Below are positions 43,722 to 53,208 of a DNA stretch of 64,000 bases, piece after piece. The DNA is taken from positions 1 to 64,000 of the forward strand of contig JAZRWI010000003.1 of NCBI GenBank assembly GCA_045599645.1. The letters run 5' to 3'. The notes beneath the pieces were generated by a model. That model was not told the DNA's origin, did not search any database, and saw only the letters and a list, made by a program, of their open reading frames with translations. Source of the DNA: RUG334 sp045599645 (GTDB lineage: Bacteria > Muiribacteriota > Ozemobacteria > Ozemobacterales > Ozemobacteraceae). Numbering within the stretch: the stretch's first letter is position 1; the number at the start of each line of letters is the position of its first letter. Made by a program: the position numbers and the translations under genes.

Positions 43722-44318
43722 ATGCATAATAGAAAATCTGGTTTTACCTTGATGGAAATCATGGTAGTTATCATCGTTATCGCAGTTTTGGCCTCTGTTG
43801 CAGGACCTATGATCGGTTCTATAACTGACCAGGGTCGAACCTCTGCTACTAAGTCAAAATTGTCATCATTAAAGAGCGCAATGCTTGCATACCAGTCTGA
43901 CGTTGGTCGTTTGCCATATTATGGTAAACCAAGCGAATCAAGAAAAGCTTCGGCCTATAATGCCGAAAAAGTCTTAAGCTATGACTGTGCCGACGAAAAT
44001 GTATTAACTAGTGAAAATTATGGGACTGATTCCAGCAATAACTTCGGTATAACCAATTACTCAAGAAAATGGAAAGGTCCTTATATGGACTCTGAACCCT
44101 CTGACTTTATGTATGATTCCTGGGGTAACCAAATTTACTACGTAGCTGAAGTTGACGGTAATAACGTTTATCTGTGGTCTTATGGTCCAGACCAATCCCC
44201 TGATGGTGGCGATGACGATAGCATTACAGCCGCAGTAAAAGCTCAGAAAGAAAACGCAGACTTCTGTGACGATATTATTACCTCAGTTGCCCGTGTTCGT
44301 AAGAAATTTACTAATTAA
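43722..44318 (+). CDS. GspG-like major pseudopilin
   Basis: 198 residues. Class III leader HNRKSG then FTLMEIMVVIIVIAVLASVAGP, with Glu at +5. A C-terminal domain with KWKGPYMDSEPSDFMYDSWGNQIYY and LWSYGPDQSPDGGDDDS has the calcium-binding-loop look of GspG (DPWG and SxGxD-type motifs). It carries one possible N-glycosylation site (NYS). Its own strong promoter and terminator point to high expression, as for a major pilin. It is separate from the minor pilins at 15.7 kb and Flp pilins at 25.4 kb. Confidence 0.88.
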   Translation: MHNRKSGFTLMEIMVVIIVIAVLASVAGPMIGSITDQGRTSATKSKLSSLKSAMLAYQSDVGRLPYYGKPSESRKASAYNAEKVLSYDCADENVLTSENYGTDSSNNFGITNYSRKWKGPYMDSEPSDFMYDSWGNQIYYVAEVDGNNVYLWSYGPDQSPDGGDDDSITAAVKAQKENADFCDDIITSVARVRKKFTN

Positions 44319-44347
44319 TTAACAACTAACCAGATTATTTGAATATG

Positions 44348-44378
44348 AAGAGGTTTGAGATATTCTCAAACCTCTTTT
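44348..44378 (+). terminator. Rho-independent terminator
   Basis: AAGAGGTTTGAGA (44348-44360) pairs with TCTCAAACCTCTT (44364-44376) over a three-base loop, followed by T-rich DNA. It ends the pseudopilin transcript. Confidence 0.9.
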
Positions 44379-44425
44379 CATTTTTGGAATATTATTTGTG
44401 TTCACCTTTTCATTTGCTTCACTAC

Positions 44426-44454
44426 TTGAAAGAGAAAAATAAAAATAATATAAT
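44426..44454 (+). promoter_or_regulatory. Consensus promoter placed for a leaderless transcript
   Basis: TTGAAA (44426-44431), a 17-base spacer and TATAAT (44449-44454). The pilMN ATG follows after seven bases, at the expected transcript start. There is no Shine-Dalgarno. Confidence 0.7.
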
Positions 44455-44461
44455 GTAATCT

Positions 44462-46387
44462 ATGGCCGAGGAAGCAACACAACAACCTAAGCGTGACCCA
44501 TTTGTAGCTGTTGATATTGGGGCGTATTCTGTAAAATTCGTCTACATAGATTATGGAGACGATGGTATTCCTGTGCTAAAAACGCTAGCACAGATTCCAA
44601 TACCACCTTATGAAAAGGATTTGACAGAAGAACAGCGCGAAACAATGAGCCGCGATGACGTAAAAGAATACTGCCTGAAAGAATTACGTCAGCTTTTAAC
44701 TACAAAATTCACAGAATTGCTGTATGATAACGAAATTCAGACAAAAAAAGCGATTACCTTTGCTTCAAATCGTGAAGTAACAATAAGATGTATCGAAGTT
44801 CCACCTTCCAACGAAAAAGAAAAAGATGGTAAGGATAAATTTACTGAAGCCATCACTCAGGAAGCTAATAAGCAGATGCCATTTTCTATGGGTAATGCAG
44901 TATTGGGCTATACACTCGGCGACACTATCACTAAGGAAAACAAGCCTTTAGTGCAAATAATGGCGGCAGCTCTTCAAAAGGACATTCTTGAAATAATCAA
45001 CGGCAATCTGAAAGGTGGTGGTCTGCTTCCAGACGGTATTTTAACATTACCAGAATCCCTAAAGCTATCATTAAAAAACCAGATGGCCCCCTTTGCTGAA
45101 GGTGATAAAAAAGTAGCTATTATCCATAGTGGTCATACAACTACTTCTGTAATGATATTCAAGAACAACAGAATTCAGTTCTATCGTGACATCAATATGG
45201 CCGGTGCTACAATAACAGATGCCATATATGCCGGTGGTGAAATAGACGGAGAGCAGGTCAAGCCTTCTTCATATACCGAAGCAACAGAATTAAAACACAA
45301 ATTAGGTGTAATTCCACCAGATGACATTGCAAATCTTAAAGGCATAGAAAAATTTGCTGCCAATAAAATTTTTGAAACAGTTGAAAAGATATTTCAGAAC
45401 GTGCAGCTATCTATAAGCTTTTATACTTCACAAAGCGGTGAAGGTACAGGCATAGACCAGATAATACTTACTGGTGGTTCTTCTTTTATGAAAAACTATA
45501 AAGAATTCATCGAAGAAAGCCTTGAAGTTCCCACAGCTCTTGCTGAACCCTTTGGTTCCATGAAGATAGGTGAAATAAAATATGACGAAGAGCAGAGAAC
45601 AAACGATAGCGCAGCTTTAAGCCCTATATTAGGTGTTGGTCTATATCAGCCAGATATGAAGCTGATAAACTTCATAGACATATTATTTCCTAATAGAAAT
45701 AAAAAAGCTCAGACCAGTGCTTCAATAAACCTTTCAGGTGTCAGCTCAAAGTTTGGTAGTAATTTAAATAATCTCGGTGCCAAATTATTTGAATTAGACG
45801 AAACGAAATTAAGAATAATAGCTGTTTTTTTGTTATGTCTTGTCTTAACAGGGGCTGCTTTCCCTGTCATCCATATAAATAAACAACTTGCAGAAACCCA
45901 AAAGCAATCTAAAAATCTAGATCGTGACTTAAAAAAGTTAAAGGGTGATCAATCTGAAGTTGATAAATTATTAAAAGAACAGCAAGGACTTGAAAGTTTT
46001 GCAGAAATAGCAGAGCAGCTTAAAGCCTTCAAGATAATAAATACAAAAGTATTAATAAAGTTATTATCACTTGTTCCCAAAGAAATATTTATTACAAATC
46101 TTGAATTGGATACTACCTCCCAAAATCCAAATCTTGAATTACAAGGGCACGCCGACAATTCTGACAGCGTATTCCAGTTTTTGTCAGAAATGGGGCAATG
46201 TTCTATGTTTTCAAAGCCTATATTAAAATCAACAAACGAAGTAGAAATAGACGAAGAGCGTTATTTTATCAGATTTGTCCTTTCAAGTGACATCAATAGT
46301 GACGATTTATATATTCATGATGAAAAGTCTGAAGAAGATGAAGAGGAAGAAGATTCCGGTGAAGACGACCTTATTGATGAGGAATAA
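44462..46387 (+). CDS. pilM: PilM-PilN fusion (GspL-like) assembly protein
   Basis: 641 residues. An actin-like ATPase domain (about 12-400) carries VAVDIGAYSVKFVYID, the second phosphate loop around IIHSGHTTTSVMIFK and TGGSSFMK. One membrane span (about 450-471) is followed by a coiled coil (NKQLAETQKQSKNLDRDLKK) and a PilN-like ferredoxin-type domain (about 525-610). It ends with an acidic tail (EEDEEEEDS near 621-635). In classical type IV pili PilM and PilN are separate proteins; GspL of type II secretion joins the two. It recruits PilB at the cytoplasmic side and PilO in the periplasm. Leaderless mRNA is predicted. Confidence 0.85.
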   Translation: MAEEATQQPKRDPFVAVDIGAYSVKFVYIDYGDDGIPVLKTLAQIPIPPYEKDLTEEQRETMSRDDVKEYCLKELRQLLTTKFTELLYDNEIQTKKAITFASNREVTIRCIEVPPSNEKEKDGKDKFTEAITQEANKQMPFSMGNAVLGYTLGDTITKENKPLVQIMAAALQKDILEIINGNLKGGGLLPDGILTLPESLKLSLKNQMAPFAEGDKKVAIIHSGHTTTSVMIFKNNRIQFYRDINMAGATITDAIYAGGEIDGEQVKPSSYTEATELKHKLGVIPPDDIANLKGIEKFAANKIFETVEKIFQNVQLSISFYTSQSGEGTGIDQIILTGGSSFMKNYKEFIEESLEVPTALAEPFGSMKIGEIKYDEEQRTNDSAALSPILGVGLYQPDMKLINFIDILFPNRNKKAQTSASINLSGVSSKFGSNLNNLGAKLFELDETKLRIIAVFLLCLVLTGAAFPVIHINKQLAETQKQSKNLDRDLKKLKGDQSEVDKLLKEQQGLESFAEIAEQLKAFKIINTKVLIKLLSLVPKEIFITNLELDTTSQNPNLELQGHADNSDSVFQFLSEMGQCSMFSKPILKSTNEVEIDEERYFIRFVLSSDINSDDLYIHDEKSEEDEEEEDSGEDDLIDEE

Positions 46388-46395
46388 ACAATAGC

Positions 46396-47019
46396 ATGGC
46401 AGATTTTAGCATTTCAGAATGGCTTCAAAAAGCAAAGGAAGACCCGAAACAGGGTGCGATGCCGCTGGTTTTCGTAGCAGGTATAGCTTTTGTTGTCTGG
46501 AAATTCTTATATGCCCCTAAGACAGTATTAATAAATAAAGAATTAAAAAAAATTAAAGGCTTGAATGCAGACATGAATAAGTTCAAGGATGCAGCCAATA
46601 AATTAGAAGATATAAAAATCGACATTGAAGAAAAAAAGAATCAGTGGGCTAATACCCAGAAGCTTTGCTATAAGGAACTAGAACGCACTCAATTCTTGCG
46701 CCGAGTTAGAGAACTGGCAAATATGTCCAGTATAAATGTAAAAAGTGTTAATCCGCTGCCTGACGAACCGACAAAAATAGGTATTATTGATGCAAAGAAA
46801 TTTTCTGTTGATTTTGCTTATACAGGAGATTTAACAAGAATTTTGACTTTTATGAGGTACATAGAGCTTGAGCCCAAAATCTGCTTTATGCCTGTTCCTT
46901 CTTTAACTCCAAATGCCAGTGGGACTTTTGATACTACCCTCACAGTATCAACTATACTTCTTCCGGATGTAATCCCAACCAATCTTGGTGAAGAAGAAGA
47001 AGAGGAAGAAGAAGAATAA
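46396..47019 (+). CDS. pilO: PilO-like alignment-complex protein
   Basis: 207 residues: one membrane span (about 20-40), a coiled coil (about 50-95) and a ferredoxin-like periplasmic domain (about 100-195). This is the PilO/GspM architecture, confirmed mainly by position between PilMN and the secretin. The C-terminus is GEEEEEEEEE, encoded by a GAA/GAG tract at 46988-47017. That tract also precedes the ATG of the next gene and could serve as its ribosome-binding region. No protein family motif beyond the general layout is visible. Confidence 0.75.
   Translation: MADFSISEWLQKAKEDPKQGAMPLVFVAGIAFVVWKFLYAPKTVLINKELKKIKGLNADMNKFKDAANKLEDIKIDIEEKKNQWANTQKLCYKELERTQFLRRVRELANMSSINVKSVNPLPDEPTKIGIIDAKKFSVDFAYTGDLTRILTFMRYIELEPKICFMPVPSLTPNASGTFDTTLTVSTILLPDVIPTNLGEEEEEEEEE
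46988..47017 (+). repeat. GAA trinucleotide repeat tract
   Basis: Ten consecutive GAA/GAG codons end the pilO-like gene. Slippage here would change the poly-Glu tail length in frame. The purine-rich run lies just before the next start and could act as a Shine-Dalgarno-like region. Confidence 0.7.
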
Positions 47020-47023
47020 AGTA

Positions 47024-47821
47024 ATGAATATCCGTCAACTCTTCTTCATTAGTCTGATAGTTTTATCGATTGTCATGGGTATGAACTGGTTTAAAAATAA
47101 ACCCAAGTTTATAGAAAGACAACCGTCAAAGCCTCGTCAAGCTGTTGCTCTAACTGATTTACAATTACAAGAAGAGGAAGAAAGAAAGAAAAAAGAGGAA
47201 GAAGAGAAAGCCAAAGATAAAGACAAGCAAAAAGAACAAGGGGAAGACGAAGAAGGCTTTGATGAAGAAGGCGAAGAAGGTGTTGAAGAAGAAGGCGTAG
47301 ACGAAGAAATAGAAGAAACCGAAGAAGTAGCCTCCGATGAAAACAATCCTGCCGCCGACGGAAATGAACTTGCTTCAGATACAGCTGATTTAAATGCATC
47401 GGATACCCTTATGCTTGATAATCCGTTGAAGGATGATCCTATTTTACAGGATTATTTCAAGATAACTAGAAATCCTTTTGAAACCTCACCTTATGCTCAA
47501 TTGGTAGAAAAGCTCAGATTAGAAGCTGAATTAGCTGCTCAACCAGAAGAAAAAGAAGAAGCTACAGTCAAAAAGATAACCAAACTAACAGGCAATTTCT
47601 CTGGAACCATTGAAACAAATCGTGGTCTGAGAGCTATTATTGATGGGAATCTATATTTAAAGGGTGACGAGTATCAGCATCACAAGATTACTGAAATAAA
47701 CAATGAAACAGTAATCATGGATACAGAAGAACAAACGTTTATAATACCCAAGCATGGCGTTGAAGTAAATATTAACGAAGAAACCGGGGAATATTCGATA
47801 ACAGATACTTTTGAAGATTAA
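47024..47821 (+). CDS. pilP: PilP/GspC-like inner-membrane protein
   Basis: 265 residues from ATG 47024; an in-frame start at 46985 lies inside the poly-Glu codons of pilO and is rejected. A membrane span (about 5-22) is followed by an extremely acidic linker (about 45-125), including long Glu/Lys stretches. A C-terminal beta-rich domain (about 190-250) reads ETNRGLRAIIDGNLYLKGDEY. That C-terminal part resembles the homology region of PilP/GspC that links the inner-membrane complex to the secretin. The assignment is by position and layout. Confidence 0.65.
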   Translation: MNIRQLFFISLIVLSIVMGMNWFKNKPKFIERQPSKPRQAVALTDLQLQEEEERKKKEEEEKAKDKDKQKEQGEDEEGFDEEGEEGVEEEGVDEEIEETEEVASDENNPAADGNELASDTADLNASDTLMLDNPLKDDPILQDYFKITRNPFETSPYAQLVEKLRLEAELAAQPEEKEEATVKKITKLTGNFSGTIETNRGLRAIIDGNLYLKGDEYQHHKITEINNETVIMDTEEQTFIIPKHGVEVNINEETGEYSITDTFED

Positions 47822-47885
47822 AACAGCATTATATCTCCCTAAAAAATTGCTCATAAGTTTTTTAGAGCTTTCCGATATAGGGAAT

Positions 47886-48398
47886 ATGCATAAATCTAAT
47901 CGAATAGTTATAATTATATACTTATTGGCTTTTGTCTTGCTAACCGTTGGCTGTAGCAAGAGTTCCTTATACCCAAAAGCCCAGATTCAGCTTACTGCAG
48001 ATAATCCAAACATTATACCAACCAGTAACATAGTTACAGACATATCTGAGTCCACAATAACCGTAACATTAATTACAGGCGTATCATGCTCTGTAATAGG
48101 TTATGACCTGACCTATAAAACATTGTTAGGCGATGATATAGACAGCTTAAGCGTATATAACATAAAAACGGAATTAAGTCTTACTGCTTCAACTTCAGGA
48201 GGCGATACTTCAGAAGTCGAAGAGTCAATGATCATAAGACCTTACACCCAAGGGGTTATGGATCTGCTTCAAAACACTACCTCCGCAATATCGCCAATAA
48301 GAGCAAAAGTAACTGTTCATTTTCATGATGTAAACGACAATTATTTTTCCGAAGAAATTACCTTCTTATGTTGGAAATATGTTTCCAGTAATGAGTAA
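47886..48398 (+). CDS. Small lipoprotein, candidate secretin pilotin
   Basis: 170 residues from ATG 47886 (an earlier in-frame start would precede the leader). Lipobox LTVGC, with the lipidated Cys near residue 23. The mature protein is mostly beta-predicted with a Thr/Ser-rich sequence (STITVTLITG). It lies between the PilP-like gene and the secretin, seven bases before the latter, where pilotins or accessory lipoproteins are often encoded. No known pilotin motif is visible, so the role is inferred from location. Confidence 0.65.
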   Translation: MHKSNRIVIIIYLLAFVLLTVGCSKSSLYPKAQIQLTADNPNIIPTSNIVTDISESTITVTLITGVSCSVIGYDLTYKTLLGDDIDSLSVYNIKTELSLTASTSGGDTSEVEESMIIRPYTQGVMDLLQNTTSAISPIRAKVTVHFHDVNDNYFSEEITFLCWKYVSSNE

Positions 48399-48404
48399 TA
48401 TTAG

Positions 48405-50540
48405 ATGAAATCTTTAAATAGAAAATATATAGCAGTATTAATTCTGACAGCTTTGTCAGGATTCTGTGCTATTCCGGTTAATGCTCAAAACTGGCAGCGA
48501 ACGGGAAATCCTAAGGCTGGCAGAGTAACAAAGGCTGCAAGACAAGCAACCAGGTCATCCCAATACAACACAAGAACTATAAATAATTCATATAATAATG
48601 GAAGTTATATTAATACCCCTCAAGCAGCACGAGGTTCAATAAACTACCCTACTACTCCAACAGTAGAAAATTCTTTTTATCCTACTGTAAGACAAAGTGT
48701 CCCAGACTACAACAGTTATGGTGAACAGCAGTCTGGTTGGAGTGACTTAGGCGCTAATACAAAAATAAGAAGTGGTTACGGATTACCTTCTGCGCCAGCA
48801 GAAGATTCTAATACTCTTTCTCCTGAAGTTCTTGAAACAATCAGACAATTAAAAGCTGAATATGCTGATCCAGAGCCAATGTATCAGATGGCAGCTCCAG
48901 CTGCTCCAACTGATACAACTGTTCCAGCAGCTCAGCCAGCTACTGCAGGTTCAACCTCATCACCCAAAGGCCTTACTCCAAAACAGCCTAATGGTTTAAT
49001 TTCACCACAGAAATCAGGAAATAATTCTAGCAAAAATCAGAATAAAACCACTGTAGATATAGAAGGTTCAACTTTAAGCTTCCCACCAGGTAAAAATATC
49101 AAGATAAAGTCTCTGGACTTCAGACAGACCCCTGTTTCTGACGCATTGCGCTCCTTAGCAAGAATCATAAACATCAATCTGATGCTATCCAGCGAAATTC
49201 CAGCTAAAACCGTTACTGTATTATTCAGTGACGTTACAATGGAAGAAGCTTTTAATACCATCCTTGTTAATTTTAATCTGTCTTTCTCATGGGAAGGCAA
49301 AATTTTGCGTATTTTCCCATCAGAATTAGCACCGACTTTTACAAGAATATTCACTATCCAGCACACTAACGCTGGTGATCTTCAGGCAATGATAGAAAGA
49401 TTGCTTTCTGATAGAGGCAAGCTTGAGCTTGATGCACGTACAAATGCTATTATCGTAACAGATACTCTGGCTAAGCTCACAGAATTAGAAAACATGCTTC
49501 CCCAGATTGACGTAAAGGAAACCGGTCTTGAAATTACCTCCAGACCTGTAACCGAAGTATTTTACCTTAACTACGCTGATGCCAATAGCATAGAACCAGC
49601 TATTCAGATGATTTCTGAAAATGTAAAAATAAACAAGTATTCTTCAAGTGCAGCCTCACAAGCTGGAGCTGCAGCAGATTCCAGTGGCGGCGGCGCTGGT
49701 CGTCTTGATATGATGATTATCACCGATACATTAACTAACCTTGACAGAATCCGAGAACTCATAGATAAATTGGATGTTGCTCCTATTCAGGTTACTATTG
49801 ATGCTCATATCTATGAAATAGACAAGAATAAAGAAACCCAGATCGGGGTTAACTGGCAAAAAATAGTTCCCGTTGATGGCACATCTGATGCAAATCTTCT
49901 GGACATCAACATCAGTCCAACCTCATCAACAGCTGGTGGTACTGGTGTATTCAGATTCGGCAGCCTTTCTATGAATCAGTTTCAGGCAGTCTTATCAACC
50001 TTGAATACTAATTCCTTTGCTAAGGTATTAAGTAATCCAGTTATTACGACTTTAAACAACCACACAGCTAACATTTCTGTAGGTCAGGCTATTTCATACA
50101 TTTCTGCCTCAACAGTAAGTGAAGGCGGACAGGTTTCAAATACAGTAAGCACAGCCAATGCAAATATTGAACTTAATGTTACTCCGTCTGTTACTGGCAA
50201 TGATGAAGTATTCCTGGACATTAAGCCAAAGATTTCCAACGTTCTTGGTTATACAAGTCTTGGTGGCAACCAAACACCAAACCTGAGCAATCGTGAAGCT
50301 ACTACTCAGGTAATATGTAAAAACAATCATACAATCGTAATTGGTGGTATGATGAAAACCGACAAGAGCAATACCATAAACAAGGTACCTGTCCTTGGCA
50401 GTCTCCCTGGCATTGGGAAATTGTTCCAGAGCAGAACAGAAAAAGAAATAACAACAGAACTGATTATTTTCATTACTCCGCATATCGTCAGAGAAAAAGC
50501 TGCTAGGCATAATTCCTCTGTATTATCCGCTCAACGTTAA
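48405..50540 (+). CDS. pilQ: Type IV pilus/type II secretion secretin
   Basis: 711-residue outer-membrane channel. Signal peptide (about 1-28, to VNA). Asn/Ser/Thr/Pro-rich N-terminal region (30-220). STN-like domain with FRQTPVSDALRSLARI (about 236-285), then two NolW-like modules: IQHTNAGDLQAMIERLL with LDARTNAIIVTDT (about 312-360) and VFYLNYADANSIEPAIQMI (about 383-455). The C-terminal secretin domain (about 470-690) contains VPVLGSLPGIGKLFQ and ELIIFITPHIV. A small lipoprotein precedes it. No AMIN domain was seen. Confidence 0.92.
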   Translation: MKSLNRKYIAVLILTALSGFCAIPVNAQNWQRTGNPKAGRVTKAARQATRSSQYNTRTINNSYNNGSYINTPQAARGSINYPTTPTVENSFYPTVRQSVPDYNSYGEQQSGWSDLGANTKIRSGYGLPSAPAEDSNTLSPEVLETIRQLKAEYADPEPMYQMAAPAAPTDTTVPAAQPATAGSTSSPKGLTPKQPNGLISPQKSGNNSSKNQNKTTVDIEGSTLSFPPGKNIKIKSLDFRQTPVSDALRSLARIININLMLSSEIPAKTVTVLFSDVTMEEAFNTILVNFNLSFSWEGKILRIFPSELAPTFTRIFTIQHTNAGDLQAMIERLLSDRGKLELDARTNAIIVTDTLAKLTELENMLPQIDVKETGLEITSRPVTEVFYLNYADANSIEPAIQMISENVKINKYSSSAASQAGAAADSSGGGAGRLDMMIITDTLTNLDRIRELIDKLDVAPIQVTIDAHIYEIDKNKETQIGVNWQKIVPVDGTSDANLLDINISPTSSTAGGTGVFRFGSLSMNQFQAVLSTLNTNSFAKVLSNPVITTLNNHTANISVGQAISYISASTVSEGGQVSNTVSTANANIELNVTPSVTGNDEVFLDIKPKISNVLGYTSLGGNQTPNLSNREATTQVICKNNHTIVIGGMMKTDKSNTINKVPVLGSLPGIGKLFQSRTEKEITTELIIFITPHIVREKAARHNSSVLSAQR

Positions 50541-50556
50541 CAATCAAAGAAAAAAC

Positions 50557-50585
50557 TTGCAGATAATCTAATAAAAATTTAGAAT
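50557..50585 (+). promoter_or_regulatory. Sigma-70-type promoter of the HEAT protein gene
   Basis: TTGCAG (50557-50562), a 17-base spacer and TAGAAT (50580-50585), after the secretin gene. Confidence 0.5.
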
Positions 50586-50613
50586 ATATGTAACTATCTA
50601 AGGGAAATTAAGA

Positions 50614-53199
50614 TTGTCTGCGTCAAATACTGAAAACGAATTAATTGAGCAACTCGGCTCCGATAAAAGAAGCTTGAGAATTCAAGCTATAGTAAAGCTG
50701 ACAAGAGCAGGTTCTTCTGAAGCTGCTCTAAGAGCTTTAGCTCCTCTCGCGAACACTAATGACCGAGAAGAAGCTTTTTTTGCTTCTCAGGCAATTGCAA
50801 AAATTTCCCAAAAGCTAGGTGCAAATATTACTGTAGCACCTAAGAGTTCAACGCAGACCAATAATAATCAAGACATTCCAGACGCTCAAACAATTACTGC
50901 CAAAGATTTTTTGGAAGCTAAAAAAGACAGAGCCCCTATTTTGCTTCAATACATAAGAACTAAAGGGAATGAAATACCTGAAGATGTTTTACCATCAATA
51001 GGTGTTTTTCTTGGTAAATTCGGTGACAAAACTGATACTGAATTCATTCAGAACTATTTGATGCATCACTGCGACAATCTTACCCTTCCATATATCAGTG
51101 CTGCAGAAAAAATAGATGCTTCCATGCTCACCAAAACCTTACCCTACTTACTGGCCAGCAATGAATCATTAGTTCGTTCCAGAGCAGTAATGGCATTGAG
51201 AAAAATCGACCCGGTTGAAGCCGAAAGACACTTTTTGAACTTATTAGCTTCTAAGCAGGCAGAAAACCGTTTAGCCGCTCTTGAAATAAGCTTTCTTTTT
51301 CCCTTTGAACGTGTAAAAGATTATATTCTTGCACTTCTAGCCGAAGAAAAGGATTTAGACGTATACAAAGCATGCGCAACCGTTCTTGCTTCAAATCCAT
51401 CACAGGAAATAGCTTTAAGAATACTTGACATTGTTGAGTCATTGCCACTGGCTCAAAGAAAGCTGACATCAACAATATTCAATATCGTCAGCGCTGCTAT
51501 AACTTCAGCAAAGGTTTTACCACCAGATAAAGCGACTCCACAAGCTCTTGTTAACACCTGGAAGGAACAGCGTCTCCAGAACTTCCTGAACGACTTGGAA
51601 ATCCAGTTGTCTACCACAACTGGTCCTAAGCGTGAAGCTATCGTTGCATGGCTGGAAAAGAACAGAAGTATTCCAAAGGTTGCCGAATTCATAGAGCATC
51701 TTGCTTTAAATCCCCAAACCGAAGATATATACCAGAAGCTAACCAACCAGAATACTGCAAACGCTATTGATTTGCCGAACTTAGATAGTATTCTGAAGGA
51801 ATCTAATAAAACAGCTGCTCCAGAAGTTGTTCCCAATAATCAGCAAGTATCTTCTAATGTAATACCTGCGGCTACTGCAGAACAGGTAGCTACTGTTGCA
51901 GAAGAAAATCAGGTCGATGCTCCATTGCCTGAAATCCAGCAGGAACCAGAAGTCCAGGCTGAACAAGCAGAAGAAAACGATGAAAAGGCTCAGATTCGCT
52001 ATTTAAAGAAGCTAGAAATAGAAGATTTGGTTACCGAAAAGGAAAAGGTCATAGCACTCGCTGATAGTAGCTTTACCTCTGTTCCACTCAGAGTTGAAGC
52101 CTTGCTTACATTATTGCGCCTTACTCCAAATATTAAGATCAAGCAATATGGACAGAAAGCTCTACTAGAAAAAGATACCAAGCTGAAGACAGCTGGTTTC
52201 AAAATTCTTGAAAGAGTAGCCCCAGATTCATTAAAAGACCAATTAAATGATTTGTTACTCTCTGATGATATCAACATCAGAGTAAGAGCAATCAGGTTCG
52301 GTTTAAAGGTTGACCATGCAAATTCTATTGAAGCACTTCAAAAGCTGATTAATTCAGATGATCAAAATACTCGTTCAAATGCAATCAGTTGTTTTGCATT
52401 ATGTCCTTTTGAAGAAGTATATGAAATATTAATGAGAGCCTTGATCAAGGAAACTCATCCTTTGGTAGCAAAGCAGATTATTGCAATATTTACCAGCAAT
52501 CCAGATCCGGTAATATTATCAATGTTGGATAAATTGTGCATAGTTACTAAAGATCCAAGCCTGCAGTTGATAATATCACAAGCCAGAACAGAATTAGAAG
52601 AAACACTTTCTTCTTTGCCGGCAGATGTAAAGAAGAGCAATCTTCAGGAAATCGATGTTTTTGAAAACAACAAAGAAGCTGGTGTTGAAGATAAGCCATA
52701 CTCCGTTGAAAATGTTAGAAAGCTTAATGGTGGCAAAAATCAGAAAACCAAAGAGAAGGAAGCTCCAAAATCTCCTATCGTAGCTTGGATTCAAGAAAAT
52801 ACATTAATGGCAATTTTGAGTGTCTTATTCGTTTTTCTTGTTATCGGTGGCACTATAGCAGCTTTTAATTCAGATGACGGTTTAAATTTGGAAAAATATA
52901 AGCAGGAAAATCGTCAGAAAGAACGCTCTGGTCCTAAGAACACCAAGATTCCAAGCACTTTCAGAATGAATAAACAGTGTACTATTTCTGGTAACATTAT
53001 TAACGTAATATCAGAAGTCAGTGTAGTAATAAAGCATAATGGACGCGACGTTATGGTTAAATTTAAGAATAATGAAGCCAAGAATTTTAAAGTTGGCGAC
53101 ATGGTTTCAGTAACTTGTGTTCCATATCGTGAAAATCCAAATGGAATCATACTTTCCAACGGAAGTAAAATTTCCAAAATTAATAGCAATGCAAAATAG
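50614..53199 (+). CDS. HEAT-repeat inner-membrane protein
   Basis: 861 residues from a TTG start supported by AAGGGA (50600-50605). HEAT-like helical repeats occupy about 1-260 and 470-640, for example SLRIQAIVKLTRAGSSEAALRAL, LVRSRAVMALRKIDP and IRVRAIRFGLKVD. They are separated by a Gln/Glu/Ala-rich linker (about 395-460). A membrane span (about 729-750) is followed by a small extracytoplasmic beta-rich domain with TCTI-like strands (about 785-861, ISGNIINVISEVSVVI). Cytoplasmic repeats with an exported tail would suit a scaffold at the pilus base. Function unknown. Confidence 0.75.
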   Translation: MSASNTENELIEQLGSDKRSLRIQAIVKLTRAGSSEAALRALAPLANTNDREEAFFASQAIAKISQKLGANITVAPKSSTQTNNNQDIPDAQTITAKDFLEAKKDRAPILLQYIRTKGNEIPEDVLPSIGVFLGKFGDKTDTEFIQNYLMHHCDNLTLPYISAAEKIDASMLTKTLPYLLASNESLVRSRAVMALRKIDPVEAERHFLNLLASKQAENRLAALEISFLFPFERVKDYILALLAEEKDLDVYKACATVLASNPSQEIALRILDIVESLPLAQRKLTSTIFNIVSAAITSAKVLPPDKATPQALVNTWKEQRLQNFLNDLEIQLSTTTGPKREAIVAWLEKNRSIPKVAEFIEHLALNPQTEDIYQKLTNQNTANAIDLPNLDSILKESNKTAAPEVVPNNQQVSSNVIPAATAEQVATVAEENQVDAPLPEIQQEPEVQAEQAEENDEKAQIRYLKKLEIEDLVTEKEKVIALADSSFTSVPLRVEALLTLLRLTPNIKIKQYGQKALLEKDTKLKTAGFKILERVAPDSLKDQLNDLLLSDDINIRVRAIRFGLKVDHANSIEALQKLINSDDQNTRSNAISCFALCPFEEVYEILMRALIKETHPLVAKQIIAIFTSNPDPVILSMLDKLCIVTKDPSLQLIISQARTELEETLSSLPADVKKSNLQEIDVFENNKEAGVEDKPYSVENVRKLNGGKNQKTKEKEAPKSPIVAWIQENTLMAILSVLFVFLVIGGTIAAFNSDDGLNLEKYKQENRQKERSGPKNTKIPSTFRMNKQCTISGNIINVISEVSVVIKHNGRDVMVKFKNNEAKNFKVGDMVSVTCVPYRENPNGIILSNGSKISKINSNAK

Positions 53200-53208
53200 G
53201 TTTGTCGT

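Noticed and set aside
46985..47023. Upstream start for the PilP-like gene
   Set aside because: It would run through the poly-Glu codons of the previous gene in another frame; the ATG at 47024 begins a membrane anchor.
47109..47399. Leu/Arg- or Ser-rich reverse frames in the acidic region
   Set aside because: They are shadows of the Glu-rich codons in the PilP-like gene.
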